From assembly GCF_030063445.1 (NCBI RefSeq), contig NZ_JASITD010000004.1:124001-188000 (forward strand): DNA of 64,000 nt, in the 5' to 3' direction. Position 1 is the first letter of the stretch; each line of letters starts with the position of its first letter. Of this stretch, positions 17,034 to 25,359 are shown in pieces. Below the pieces are notes generated by a model. It was not told the DNA's origin, ran no database searches, and was given only the letters and a program-made list of their open reading frames with translations. A program made the position numbers and the translations under genes. The stretch is from Hymenobacter sp. H14-R3 (GTDB lineage: Bacteria > Bacteroidota > Bacteroidia > Cytophagales > Hymenobacteraceae).

Positions 17034-17342
17034 GTAGCGCGAAGCTTCCGCTTCGTGCGCGAGCAGGTGGTGTGTGGCGTCGTCCGGTGCACAGCCGCGA
17101 AGTAGCGCGAAGCTTCCGCTTCGTGCGCGAGCGTAGCGAGCATCTGGCGTGTGGTGTTGTCCTTATACCGCCTGCTCGCTGCGCTCGCGCACGAAGCGGA
17201 AGCTTTCGCGCTACTTCGTGGGTCGTCCGGTGCCGCCTGCTCGCTGCGCTCGCGCACGAAGCGGAAGCTTCGCGCTACTTCGTGGGTCGTCCGGTGCCGC
17301 CTGCTCACCGCGCTCGCGCACGAAGCGGAAGCTTCGCGCTAC
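17034..17342. repeat. REP array, five copies in two orientations
   Basis: Copies: 17034-17064 and 17102-17142 on the plus strand; 17174-17214, 17239-17278 and 17303-17342 reversed. Core GTAGCGCGAAGCTTCCGCTT, folding through GAAGC/GCTTC. The last three copies form a tandem repeat of about 64 bp with the shared spacer TTCGTGGGTCGTCCGGTGCC. The array fills the whole 314 bp gap upstream of the RAYT, and its last copy provides the TAG stop of the hydrolase gene at 17339. No cas genes; not a CRISPR array. Confidence 0.9.
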
Positions 17343-19264
17343 TGCACGCGCAGCGTCAGGCTGGAGGCGTGGCCCGGCTCGTGGTAGATGCGGATGGTGG
17401 CTTTTTGGAAATCCTTGGCCTCGGCCGTGGAGATATTGACGAATTGCTGCGGGTTGCGGTCCACGAGCGGAAACCAGGTGCTTTGTACCTGCACCAGGAG
17501 GCGATGGCCTTTTTTGAAGGTGTGCAGCACGTCGTTCAATTCGTATTTTACCTCGGTGGGCACGTTGGGCTGGAAGGCTGCGGGCCTCTCGAAGCTGTTG
17601 CGGAAGCGGCCCCGAAATACGTCGGCCCGCACCAGGCGCTGGGTGCCGGGCAGGGTGGTGTTTTCTTCCGCGGGGTTGGGGTCGGGTACGTCGCCGGGCA
17701 GCACATCGATGAGCTTCACCACGAAGTCGGCGTCGGTGCCCGAGGTGCTCACCCAGAGGTCAACGCCCAACGGGCCGGCCACGGTGAGGTCCTGCGCCAG
17801 GGGCTCGGTTTGGTAGGTGAGCACGTCGGGCCGCTCGGCCGCAAAGCGCTGGTCAGCAATCATGTACTCATTAGTGCGGCTGCTGAGGATGCCGGGGGCG
17901 TAGGGCACCGGGTGGGCCGGGTCGCTCACGTATTCGTCGGCGGGCGCGGCGGTGGGGGCGGTAGTCAGCTGGCCCGCGCCGCCCAGGTAGTAGGGGCGGG
18001 GCTGCGCGCTGGCTGGCGGCCAGGCCGGATACATTTTCCACTCGTTGCTGCCCGTGTCAAATACCGTGGCTTCGGCCACGTTAAAGCTGCCTCTGTCCTT
18101 TAGGTAGTAGTTGAAAAACGGCGTTTCCAGGGTGCGGCGGTAGTATTCGGCGGTGTTCTGGCCGAAGCTGAGGGGGCCAAATTTGCTCCAGTTGGGGCGG
18201 CTCCAGGCGCCGTGGGTCCAGGGGCCCATCACGAGGCGGTTGGTGGCGCGGGGGTTCTGCTTTTCGATGCTTTGGTAGGTGTGCAGCGCCCCAAAGAGGT
18301 CCTCGGCGTCGTACCAGCCGCCCACGACCAGCACGGCGGGTTTTACGCCCGTGAGGCTGGGGCGGGTGTTGCGCGCCTGCCAGTAGGCATCGTAGGTGTC
18401 GTGCTGCAAATACTCATTCCAGATGCGCGCCCGGCCGTTGAAATACTTGGTCGAATTAGCATTTTTGAGCGGCCCCAAATCCAGGAAAAACTGGTAGGCA
18501 TCGGCAATCTTCAAGGGAAATAACTCCTCGTACTTGGCCAGCGGCTGGGGCCGGGGCACGTCGAAAGAGTTAGTAAAGTCGAAGTTATCGAGCAGAAAAA
18601 ACGCGCCATTGTGCCGCGCATCGTCGCCCATAAACTCATCCGTAACCGGGGCCTGGGGCGACACGGCCTTGAGCGCCGGGTGGGCCGCCGGCAGGCTGGC
18701 CGTGGCGTAAAAGCCTGGGTACGAGATACCCATGATGCCCACGCGGCCGTTGTTGCCGGCCACGTTTTTGAGTAGCCACTCGATGGTGTCGTAGGTGTCG
18801 GTGCTTTCGTCGTGGGGCGCGCTTTTGCCCTTGGGGGCTTTGCCCCGGCGGCTGGCGGGTAGGGCGGGCGTCATTTCCTCAAACTGCCCTTCGCTGAGGT
18901 AGCGCCCGCGCACGTCCTGGTACACAAAAATGTATTTTTCCTGGCTCAGCTCGCGGCTGGGTCCGGGGCCGCGGGTGAGGTAGGTGTCGGCCCCGCGCGG
19001 GCCGGCCGAGTAGGGCGTGCGCTCCATCAGGAAAGGGTAGGGGCGGGCCTTGCTGGCATCGAGCGGCACGTAGAGGATGGTGGCCAGCCGGGTGCCGTCG
19101 CGCATGGCAATGAGCTGCTCCACCTTGCGGTAGTTCTGGCGCACAAACGCAGAATCCTGCGCGCGGGTGGGCGGCGCGGGGGCCTGGGCGGCGGCGGGCC
19201 GGGCAAGGGCGGTGGCCAGCAGGGCAAGGCCCGCGAGCAGCCGGCCAGAGGAGGAGCGAAGCAT
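17339..19264 (-). CDS. CocE/NonD-type hydrolase (X-Pro dipeptidyl-peptidase family)
   Basis: 641 residues with signal peptide 1-27 (ends PAAAQ), so periplasmic or exported. Alpha/beta hydrolase domain (PF02129): RTPYSAGP with oxyanion Tyr85, VYQDVRGRYLSEG, nucleophile Ser181 in GIMGISYPGFYA, Asp in GGWYDAEDLFG and His in GPWTHGAWS. The C-terminal jelly-roll domain (PF08530) spans about 400-640 (GPLGVDLWVSTSGTDADFVVKL). Family members cleave acyl-esters, beta-lactam side chains or X-Pro peptides; substrate unknown. Its stop codon lies in a REP repeat. Divergent from the aldo/keto reductase. Confidence 0.9.
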   Translation of the reverse strand: MLRSSSGRLLAGLALLATALARPAAAQAPAPPTRAQDSAFVRQNYRKVEQLIAMRDGTRLATILYVPLDASKARPYPFLMERTPYSAGPRGADTYLTRGPGPSRELSQEKYIFVYQDVRGRYLSEGQFEEMTPALPASRRGKAPKGKSAPHDESTDTYDTIEWLLKNVAGNNGRVGIMGISYPGFYATASLPAAHPALKAVSPQAPVTDEFMGDDARHNGAFFLLDNFDFTNSFDVPRPQPLAKYEELFPLKIADAYQFFLDLGPLKNANSTKYFNGRARIWNEYLQHDTYDAYWQARNTRPSLTGVKPAVLVVGGWYDAEDLFGALHTYQSIEKQNPRATNRLVMGPWTHGAWSRPNWSKFGPLSFGQNTAEYYRRTLETPFFNYYLKDRGSFNVAEATVFDTGSNEWKMYPAWPPASAQPRPYYLGGAGQLTTAPTAAPADEYVSDPAHPVPYAPGILSSRTNEYMIADQRFAAERPDVLTYQTEPLAQDLTVAGPLGVDLWVSTSGTDADFVVKLIDVLPGDVPDPNPAEENTTLPGTQRLVRADVFRGRFRNSFERPAAFQPNVPTEVKYELNDVLHTFKKGHRLLVQVQSTWFPLVDRNPQQFVNISTAEAKDFQKATIRIYHEPGHASSLTLRVQ

Positions 19265-19412
19265 AAGAAAAGCCGCGCAAAAGTGGGCGCGGCCCGGAAA
19301 GTAATGCCAACCAGGCCTTTGCCAGGCCGCCCGCCGCCACGTGGGCCGAAACCCGCGCGGTAGCTAGTAGTTTTAGCGGCACAAAGCAGCCTTTCCCTAC
19401 CCTTTTCCTTTT

Positions 19413-20411
19413 ATGGCTTACCAACCCAACCCCGCCCGCTACGAGGCGATGGAATACCGCCGCTGCGGCCGCAGCGGCTTGCAGCTGCCGGCCGTGTCGG
19501 TGGGCCTGTGGCAAAACTTTGGCGAGAAAGATGCGCAGGCCAACTGCCGCGCCATTTTGCGCACGGCCTTCGATGCGGGCGTTACGCATTTCGACCTGGC
19601 CAACAACTACGGCCCGCCCCCCGGCGCGGCCGAAGAGATGTTTGGCCGCCTGCTGCGCACCGATTTTCAGGCGTACCGCGATGAGCTGATTATCTCAACC
19701 AAGGCGGGCTACGGCATGTGGCCCGGCCCCTACGGCGACGGCGGCTCGCGCAAGTACCTGATGGCCAGCCTCGACCAAAGCCTGCGCCGCATGGGCCTCG
19801 ACTACGTCGATATCTACTACCACCACCGGCCCGATTCTGACACGCCTGTGGAAGAAAGCATGGGTGCCCTCGACGCGCTGGTGCGCCAGGGCAAGGCCCT
19901 GTACGTGGGCCTGTCGAGCTACTCGCCCGCCGAAACGCGCCGCGCCGTTGCCGTGCTGCGCGAGTTGGGCACGCCCTGCCTCATTCACCAGCCCAAGTAC
20001 TCGATGCTGGTGCGCGACCCCGAGCAGGGCTTGCTCGACGTGCTGGCCGAGGAGGGCGTGGGCTGCATCCCGTTTTCGCCCCTGGCCCAGGGCTTGCTCA
20101 CGGACAAGTACTTACAAGGCATTCCGGACGATTCGCGGGTGGCCCGCAACCTGGGCAACGGCGCGCTGGAAGAAAACCAGCTCACGCCCGCCAATATTGC
20201 CAAGGCCCAAAAGCTCAACGCTTTAGCCCAGGAGCGCGGCCAAACGATGGCGCAGCTGGCGTTGGCCTGGGTGCTCAAAGACCCGCGCATCACCTCCGTC
20301 ATCATCGGTGCCAGTAAGCCCCAGCAGGTGACCGATGCCGTGGGCAGCCTGGCCAATTATCAGTTCAGCGCTGCCGAGCTGGCGCGAATTGAGGAAATTT
20401 TGCAGGGGTAG
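19413..20411 (+). CDS. Aldo/keto reductase, YghZ/glyceraldehyde-3-P reductase type
   Basis: 332 residues, full TIM barrel. Catalytic tetrad: D61 and Y66 (HFDLANNYGPP), K97 (ISTKAGYG), His in DIYYHHRPD (137/138). The insert SRKYLMASLDQSLRRMGLDYVD and the GLSSYSP motif match the AKR14/YghZ group that reduces L-glyceraldehyde 3-phosphate and methylglyoxal with NADPH. C-terminal NADP site VIIGASKPQQV. Cytosolic. Monocistronic by position. Confidence 0.93.
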   Translation: MAYQPNPARYEAMEYRRCGRSGLQLPAVSVGLWQNFGEKDAQANCRAILRTAFDAGVTHFDLANNYGPPPGAAEEMFGRLLRTDFQAYRDELIISTKAGYGMWPGPYGDGGSRKYLMASLDQSLRRMGLDYVDIYYHHRPDSDTPVEESMGALDALVRQGKALYVGLSSYSPAETRRAVAVLRELGTPCLIHQPKYSMLVRDPEQGLLDVLAEEGVGCIPFSPLAQGLLTDKYLQGIPDDSRVARNLGNGALEENQLTPANIAKAQKLNALAQERGQTMAQLALAWVLKDPRITSVIIGASKPQQVTDAVGSLANYQFSAAELARIEEILQG

Positions 20412-20435
20412 TTGTGCGGGTGGCTCGCCCTGCGT

Positions 20436-20586
20436 GGGCGCCTCACGGGACCCCTATGGGCATAGCCCCTTCTCCAAAAAGGAGAAGGGAAACTAGTTTT
20501 TAGTCTTAAAAAGCTGGAAAGCAGCACTATCTCCCCCTCTCCTTTTCGGAGGGGGGCCGGCCCCATAGGGGTCCCGTGAGGCGCCC
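20436..20586. repeat. Long inverted repeat, family 4
   Basis: Outer arms GGGCGCCTCACGGGACCCCT and AGGGGTCCCGTGAGGCGCCC enclose a second, looser pair (CCCTTCTCCAAAAAGGAGAAGGG and CTCCCCCTCTCC). The same outer arm occurs at 34415-34470. It lies between the convergent aldo/keto reductase and AsmA-like genes. Confidence 0.85.
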
Positions 20587-20646
20587 GCGAAGGGCGACAA
20601 AACCAGAAATTAACGACTCTGGGCTAGGGTGAACCGCGTGAGGTAC

Positions 20647-23600
20647 CTACGGCGACGTGGCCAGCTTGGGTACCGGAGTGGCCAAATCAGGAGCCGCGAT
20701 TGTTGGCGCGGCAAACGGTGACCCCGGCAGCAGGCGCAACGTGGTATCGAGGCGCTGGGTGATGACGAATTGTCGAAGCTGGCGGCGCAGGGCTACCTGT
20801 TCCTGCCGCTGCTCCTGCTTCTGAAAAATCTTGACGCGGTACTTGCTGCGGGGCGCGTCGCGGGTCAGGTTTACGTAGCTGAGCTTGGGGTCGTGGCGGG
20901 TGGTCGATTCGCCGGCCTGGATGCGGGCGATGCGCTTGTTGTTGCTACCCAGGATGGCGTGCAGCGGGTTCATGCCAATGTAGAGGTCGGCGGGGCCGGC
21001 GAGGTCGTAGCGGCCATTTATTTGCAGCTCGGTGAGGTTGCTGTCGAGGCGCAGATTGGGGATGAGCAGCTCGCCCCGGCTCAGCACAAACTCGGTGCTG
21101 ACGGGCTCAAAGAACAGGTGCCCGGTGCGCTTCTTGAAAAACTTGAAAGCGTCTTGCAGGGCCTCCACCTCAATCAGCTCCAGGTCGCGCAGGTCCACCT
21201 TGAGGTAGGCGTTGGTATTGTCGAGGCTGGGAATAAACTTCTCATCGAGGTCGGTGCGCAGGGCCACGGCGGCGCGCAGCGTGCCTTTTATATTTTCTTT
21301 GCTCAATACATTGAGGTTCAACGAAGTAGCCAGGTCGAAGAACGTGGGGAGCTGAATGTCTTCCAGCAGGGCCTGCACCCGCAGGGGGTGGTGGTGGCGG
21401 CCCGCGTTGGTGATGAGGCGGCCCCGCAGCGTCACGCGGCCGCCCAGGGTGTTCACGGTGCATTCGTCGAGCATGGCTTCGCCCTCCTGTAAGTGCGTTA
21501 CCAGCTGAAAGCGAGTGCCTTGCACCGCGCCGTAGCTCACGCGGTCGGCCTCCACGCGCAGCAGAGCGGTAAAGCGGCCATCGGCGATGAGCGAGGTGCG
21601 AGCCGGGGTGCCCGGTGCCTGGCGGGCGGCCCGGCGCGAGGCCCGCTGGGCGCGCTGCGCCCGCCGGGCGGCCGCGGCCGCCGAGTCGGTGGCGGGCGGG
21701 GCCACGCTGGCCAGCATGCGCAGCAGCTCGGGCACGTCGAGGCTAGGGTAGCGCAGGTGCAGGCTGGCATCGGCGCTCTCAATGCGGAGGCCCGCCACCT
21801 GCACCGTGGCCGAGCCGCTGCCCACGCCGCCCTGCGGGGTCATAAAATACACGTAGGGCAGCCGCAGCATGGGCCCTTGCTTATCGAAGCGCAGGCGCAT
21901 GTTGCGCAGCCGCTGGCCATCGGGCAGCACCAGCGAGTTGATTTCGTAGCTCAGCTTGCCATTGGCGGCCAGCAGCAGCTCGCGGATGGCGGGGCTACCC
22001 GGCGTCTTGGTCGAGCGCCGGGGCGGCCGCGACAACCGCTCTAGCAACGACTTGTAATTGAGCGTATCAAACTTAAAATCAATGTTATAGGCCACGGGCA
22101 CCACGCGCGCGGAGGAGTCGGTGAGCCACTGGGCCTCGCCGCGCACCTCGCCGTCCCAGAGCTTGCCCCGGATGCCGCTGAGCTGCACGCGCTCGCCGTC
22201 GTGGCGGATGCGCACGGCCAGCTCGCGCAGGGTGTCGGTGGCCAGGGCCAGGCGGTCGCAGCGCAGGGCCACGTCGAGCAGCATACCGGGTGGCACCATG
22301 TGGCTGCCCAGCGTGGTGGCAATGCGGCGGCGGTCGGCCTGGTTGAGGCGGGTGCGGCGGCTGGCCTGCTCGTAGGCCGAGCTGCCGGGCGAGGGCCGCA
22401 GCAGCTGCCGCAAGCTGCTCACATCCAGCTCATCCACCGCAAAGCTGCCCTTGATGGTGGTGGTGGGGTGCTGGCCGGTGAAGTAATCGAGCAGGTACGT
22501 GGTGGTGGCCGAGGCCTTGAACTTCATGCCCGCCAGCATACCCGAGGCATTGGAGAGGCGCCACAGGCTGTCATTGAGGCCGATGCGCACGTTGAGGTTG
22601 CGCAGGCCGCTATCGTGGCCATTGAGCCGGAAGTCGGCATCGCGCAGGGTGGCCGTGCCGCGCACCGACAGGTTGCGCCGGAAATCGCCGCGCCGCAGCT
22701 GGCTCATCACGGGCAGCAGGCCCTTAATGCGCACATCGAGGTCGGCAATGCCGCGGCTGGCGTACCAGCGCTCGGGCGAGAGCAGGCCCATGAGGGCGGG
22801 CAGCGTGGTGCGCCCGTGCAGGCGGCCCTGCACGCGGGGATGCCGAAAATCGCGCAGCAAAAAAGCCATATCGAGCTGGCCGGCCGGCGAGTAGATGCGG
22901 CACTGGCTCAGGTTGAGCGACATCGTTTTGGGCAGGTGGGCGGGGCCGTTGTCGTAGGTGCCCTGCAAGTCCCAGCGGTCGATGCGCCGCGCCGAGTCGG
23001 GCCAGGCAATGCGGGCGTTGCGTAGCCCAAAGCGCAGCGTGACGCGGGGGCGCACCAAGGGCCCGCTTAGGCCCGTCATGCGGTAGTCTATCTGGGCCTT
23101 GCTGGGGCTGCGGGCCCCGTGCAAAATGGGGTGCAGCGTGGGCGGCAGGGCGGCGTGCAGCACGGCTAGCAGCGGCTGGCTGCCCGCAAAGCGCAGGTTG
23201 AGCACGGTGCCGGCCGGGGGCTGGTTGCCCACGGCCACGGCCGCCGTGTGGGTGCCGCTGATGCGGATGGTGTCACCGTTGAGCGTGGCGCGGGTGCGGG
23301 CAAAAGTGCCCTGGCGCTTCTCAAAATTGTACGTGTAATTCAGCCAGGCATTTACGGGCTCGTTGGTGAGCAGGTCGCCACTGCGGTTGTGCAGCTGCAC
23401 GAGGCGGCCCGCAAAGCGCCCGTGCACCGCTAAAATGCCCTGGCGCAGCGTGGCCGCCACCCGCGCCTGGTAGATGCGGCCTCGTAAGATGCTCTGGGTA
23501 AAGTCGTTACGGGTGAATATCCCGAAGTTGTAAATAACAATGGAATCCAGGGCCAGGTCTATTTTGGGGGCCGGGCCGGAGGAGGTGCGCTTTTTGCCGC

Positions 23601-24003
23601 GCAGGCCCCAGCTGTGGCCCACCGAATCGACGCGCTGGCCAATGGCCACGTCGTGCAGGGTGAGGCGCGTTACCTGCACGCGGCGGTGCAGCAGCTCGCG
23701 CAGGTTGAGGCGCAGGTCGGCGCGGCCCAGGCGCATTACGGGCACGGCGCGGTGATGGGCCGTGTCGGTGAGGGTGAGGTGGCTGAGCGAGGCCGAGAGG
23801 TACGGAAAGTCATTCCACACCGAAAAATCAACTTCAAACGGGGCGAGCACCAACTCCGAGTTGTGGGTAAGCTGCTCACGCACAAGCCGTTTCACATAGG
23901 GGCGGGCGTAGTGGCTGCTCAGCAGCCAGCCGCCCAGCCCCAGGGCCAGCAGCAGTAGCAGCAAAACAACGCCCAGCACGCGCCAGAAGGAAAATGACCT
24001 CAT
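20647..24003 (-). CDS. AsmA-like envelope protein
   Basis: 1118 residues. One N-terminal membrane segment (about 8-28, VLGVVLLLLLLALGLGG) and a long beta-rich periplasmic region typical of the AsmA/TamB-like, repeating-beta-groove proteins: EVDFSVWNDFPYLSASLSHLTL near the start and DIQLPTFFDLATSLNLNVLSKENIKG towards the end. AsmA proteins span the periplasm and are implicated in phospholipid transport to the outer membrane. An Arg/Ala-rich stretch (about 765-790) is probably a loop. Single gene; the divergent LacI gene begins 216 bp away. Confidence 0.88.
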   Translation of the reverse strand: MRSFSFWRVLGVVLLLLLLALGLGGWLLSSHYARPYVKRLVREQLTHNSELVLAPFEVDFSVWNDFPYLSASLSHLTLTDTAHHRAVPVMRLGRADLRLNLRELLHRRVQVTRLTLHDVAIGQRVDSVGHSWGLRGKKRTSSGPAPKIDLALDSIVIYNFGIFTRNDFTQSILRGRIYQARVAATLRQGILAVHGRFAGRLVQLHNRSGDLLTNEPVNAWLNYTYNFEKRQGTFARTRATLNGDTIRISGTHTAAVAVGNQPPAGTVLNLRFAGSQPLLAVLHAALPPTLHPILHGARSPSKAQIDYRMTGLSGPLVRPRVTLRFGLRNARIAWPDSARRIDRWDLQGTYDNGPAHLPKTMSLNLSQCRIYSPAGQLDMAFLLRDFRHPRVQGRLHGRTTLPALMGLLSPERWYASRGIADLDVRIKGLLPVMSQLRRGDFRRNLSVRGTATLRDADFRLNGHDSGLRNLNVRIGLNDSLWRLSNASGMLAGMKFKASATTTYLLDYFTGQHPTTTIKGSFAVDELDVSSLRQLLRPSPGSSAYEQASRRTRLNQADRRRIATTLGSHMVPPGMLLDVALRCDRLALATDTLRELAVRIRHDGERVQLSGIRGKLWDGEVRGEAQWLTDSSARVVPVAYNIDFKFDTLNYKSLLERLSRPPRRSTKTPGSPAIRELLLAANGKLSYEINSLVLPDGQRLRNMRLRFDKQGPMLRLPYVYFMTPQGGVGSGSATVQVAGLRIESADASLHLRYPSLDVPELLRMLASVAPPATDSAAAAARRAQRAQRASRRAARQAPGTPARTSLIADGRFTALLRVEADRVSYGAVQGTRFQLVTHLQEGEAMLDECTVNTLGGRVTLRGRLITNAGRHHHPLRVQALLEDIQLPTFFDLATSLNLNVLSKENIKGTLRAAVALRTDLDEKFIPSLDNTNAYLKVDLRDLELIEVEALQDAFKFFKKRTGHLFFEPVSTEFVLSRGELLIPNLRLDSNLTELQINGRYDLAGPADLYIGMNPLHAILGSNNKRIARIQAGESTTRHDPKLSYVNLTRDAPRSKYRVKIFQKQEQRQEQVALRRQLRQFVITQRLDTTLRLLPGSPFAAPTIAAPDLATPVPKLATSP

Positions 24004-24219
24004 AACAGCAAGCTACACTAGCCGGACTAATACGGCCGGTAACATACGTGGCCGGTCAGGCGTTCGGCTACATACGTGGCCACGCGGGTTGCAACTGGCC
24101 GCCCTGGCTTGGGGGCAGCGGGGCTAAGTTTACCCGGCTGGCCCGCGTGCCCACGACCCAAACCCCATCTTTGCGGTTGTTATTGCCTGCTAGCGTCTTC
24201 GCCTTTTTCTGCTGCTCCT

Positions 24220-25260
24220 ATGAATCGTCGCGCCTCCATCACCGACTTGGCCAAGGCCCTGGGCCTGTCGCCCTCGACCATTTCGCGGGCCCTGGCCGAC
24301 CACCACGACGTGAGCGAGGCCACAAAGGCCCGCGTGCGCCAGCTGGCTAAGGAGCTGCACTACCAGCCCAACCCCTTGGCCGCCGGCCTGCGCCGGGGCC
24401 GCAGCAACACGCTGGGCGTGATAGTGCCGCACATCACGGGCTACTTCTTTCCGGAGGTTATCCACGGCATTGCCAGCGAGGCCAGCGCGGCGGGCTTCAA
24501 CGTCATGATTTGCCAGTCGGGCGAGGATGCGCAGCAGGAAAAGCAGATTATCGAGCTGCTGATGGGTGCGCAGGTGGCTGGCATTCTGCTCTCCTTGTCG
24601 GATGCTACCACTGATTTTGAGCACTTTGAGGCCGTGCGTCAGCAAGGCGTGCCGCTCGTGTTTTTCGACCGCCTGGTGCCAGGTTTCAAGGGCCCCAACG
24701 TAACGTCGGTGACGCTCAACGACTACCTCGGGGCCTACCAGGTCACGGAGCACCTCATCAAGCAGGGCTGCCGCCGGCTGGCGCATTTTACGGGCCCGCT
24801 GCACGTCAACATTCACCAAAACCGCCACCAGGGCTACCTCGACGCGCTGGCCGCCCACGGCCTCGTGCCCGACTCGCGCCTGGTGGCCTTCTGCGAGCTG
24901 AGCCAGCAGGGTGGGGCCGCCGCCATGCGCGGCCTGCTGCGCCTCTCGCCCACCCGCCGGCCCGACGGCGTGTTCAGTAGCAACGACCTGGCCGCCGTGG
25001 GCGCCATGCAGGTGGCCAAAAAGCTGGGTTTCCGGGTGCCCGAAGACGTGGCCATCGCCGGCTTCAGCAACGAGGTGTTCACCCAGCTCACCGAGCCCGC
25101 TCTCACCACCGTAGACCAGCGCTGCGAGCAAATGGGCCGCACCGCCGTGCAGCTGCTGCAAAAAATGCTGCCCAGTCCCGAGCACAAAGCCACCACCCCG
25201 CGCGGCATCGTGCTCAAGCCCAAGCTGATAGTAAGGGACTCGTCGCAGCGGCCCGGGTAG
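24220..25260 (+). CDS. LacI-family transcriptional regulator
   Basis: 346 residues from the ATG at 24220, which puts the LacI helix-turn-helix at the N-terminus (ASITDLAKALGLSPSTISRALA, 4-25); frames upstream are not LacI-like. The hinge helix lies in LHYQPNPLAAGLRRGRS, and a periplasmic-binding-like sensor domain covers 60-340 (LGVIVPHITGYFFPEVIHG; FSSNDLAAVGAMQVAKKLG; VAIAGFSNEVFTQLTEPALTTV). The sensor ligand is probably a sugar. No sugar operon is directly next to it; the mannose-related cluster begins 3.2 kb downstream. Confidence 0.93.
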   Translation: MNRRASITDLAKALGLSPSTISRALADHHDVSEATKARVRQLAKELHYQPNPLAAGLRRGRSNTLGVIVPHITGYFFPEVIHGIASEASAAGFNVMICQSGEDAQQEKQIIELLMGAQVAGILLSLSDATTDFEHFEAVRQQGVPLVFFDRLVPGFKGPNVTSVTLNDYLGAYQVTEHLIKQGCRRLAHFTGPLHVNIHQNRHQGYLDALAAHGLVPDSRLVAFCELSQQGGAAAMRGLLRLSPTRRPDGVFSSNDLAAVGAMQVAKKLGFRVPEDVAIAGFSNEVFTQLTEPALTTVDQRCEQMGRTAVQLLQKMLPSPEHKATTPRGIVLKPKLIVRDSSQRPG

Positions 25261-25262
25261 GT

Positions 25263-25354
25263 ACGCGCCACGGCGCGTTCGGCGCAGGTAAGATGCCGTT
25301 TGAGGCGCGTTCGGTACCCGTCGCAACCCTGCGGCCGAACGCGCCATGGCGCGT
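25263..25354. repeat. Inverted repeat between LacI and DUF294 genes
   Basis: Arms ACGCGCCACGGCGCGTTCGG and GAACGCGCCATGGCGCGT, with an extra internal GCGCGTTCGG copy. Between two convergent genes, 5 bp from the stop of the DUF294 gene. Confidence 0.75.
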
Positions 25355-25359
25355 GCCTA

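Noticed and set aside
17034..17342. CRISPR-like array
   Set aside because: Repeats are in both orientations, palindromic, and match the RAYT flanks; spacers are repeated and no cas gene is present.
24190..25347. 385-residue frame antisense to the LacI gene
   Set aside because: It mirrors the LacI gene over its whole length, lacks domain motifs, and is typical of shadow frames in high-GC DNA.
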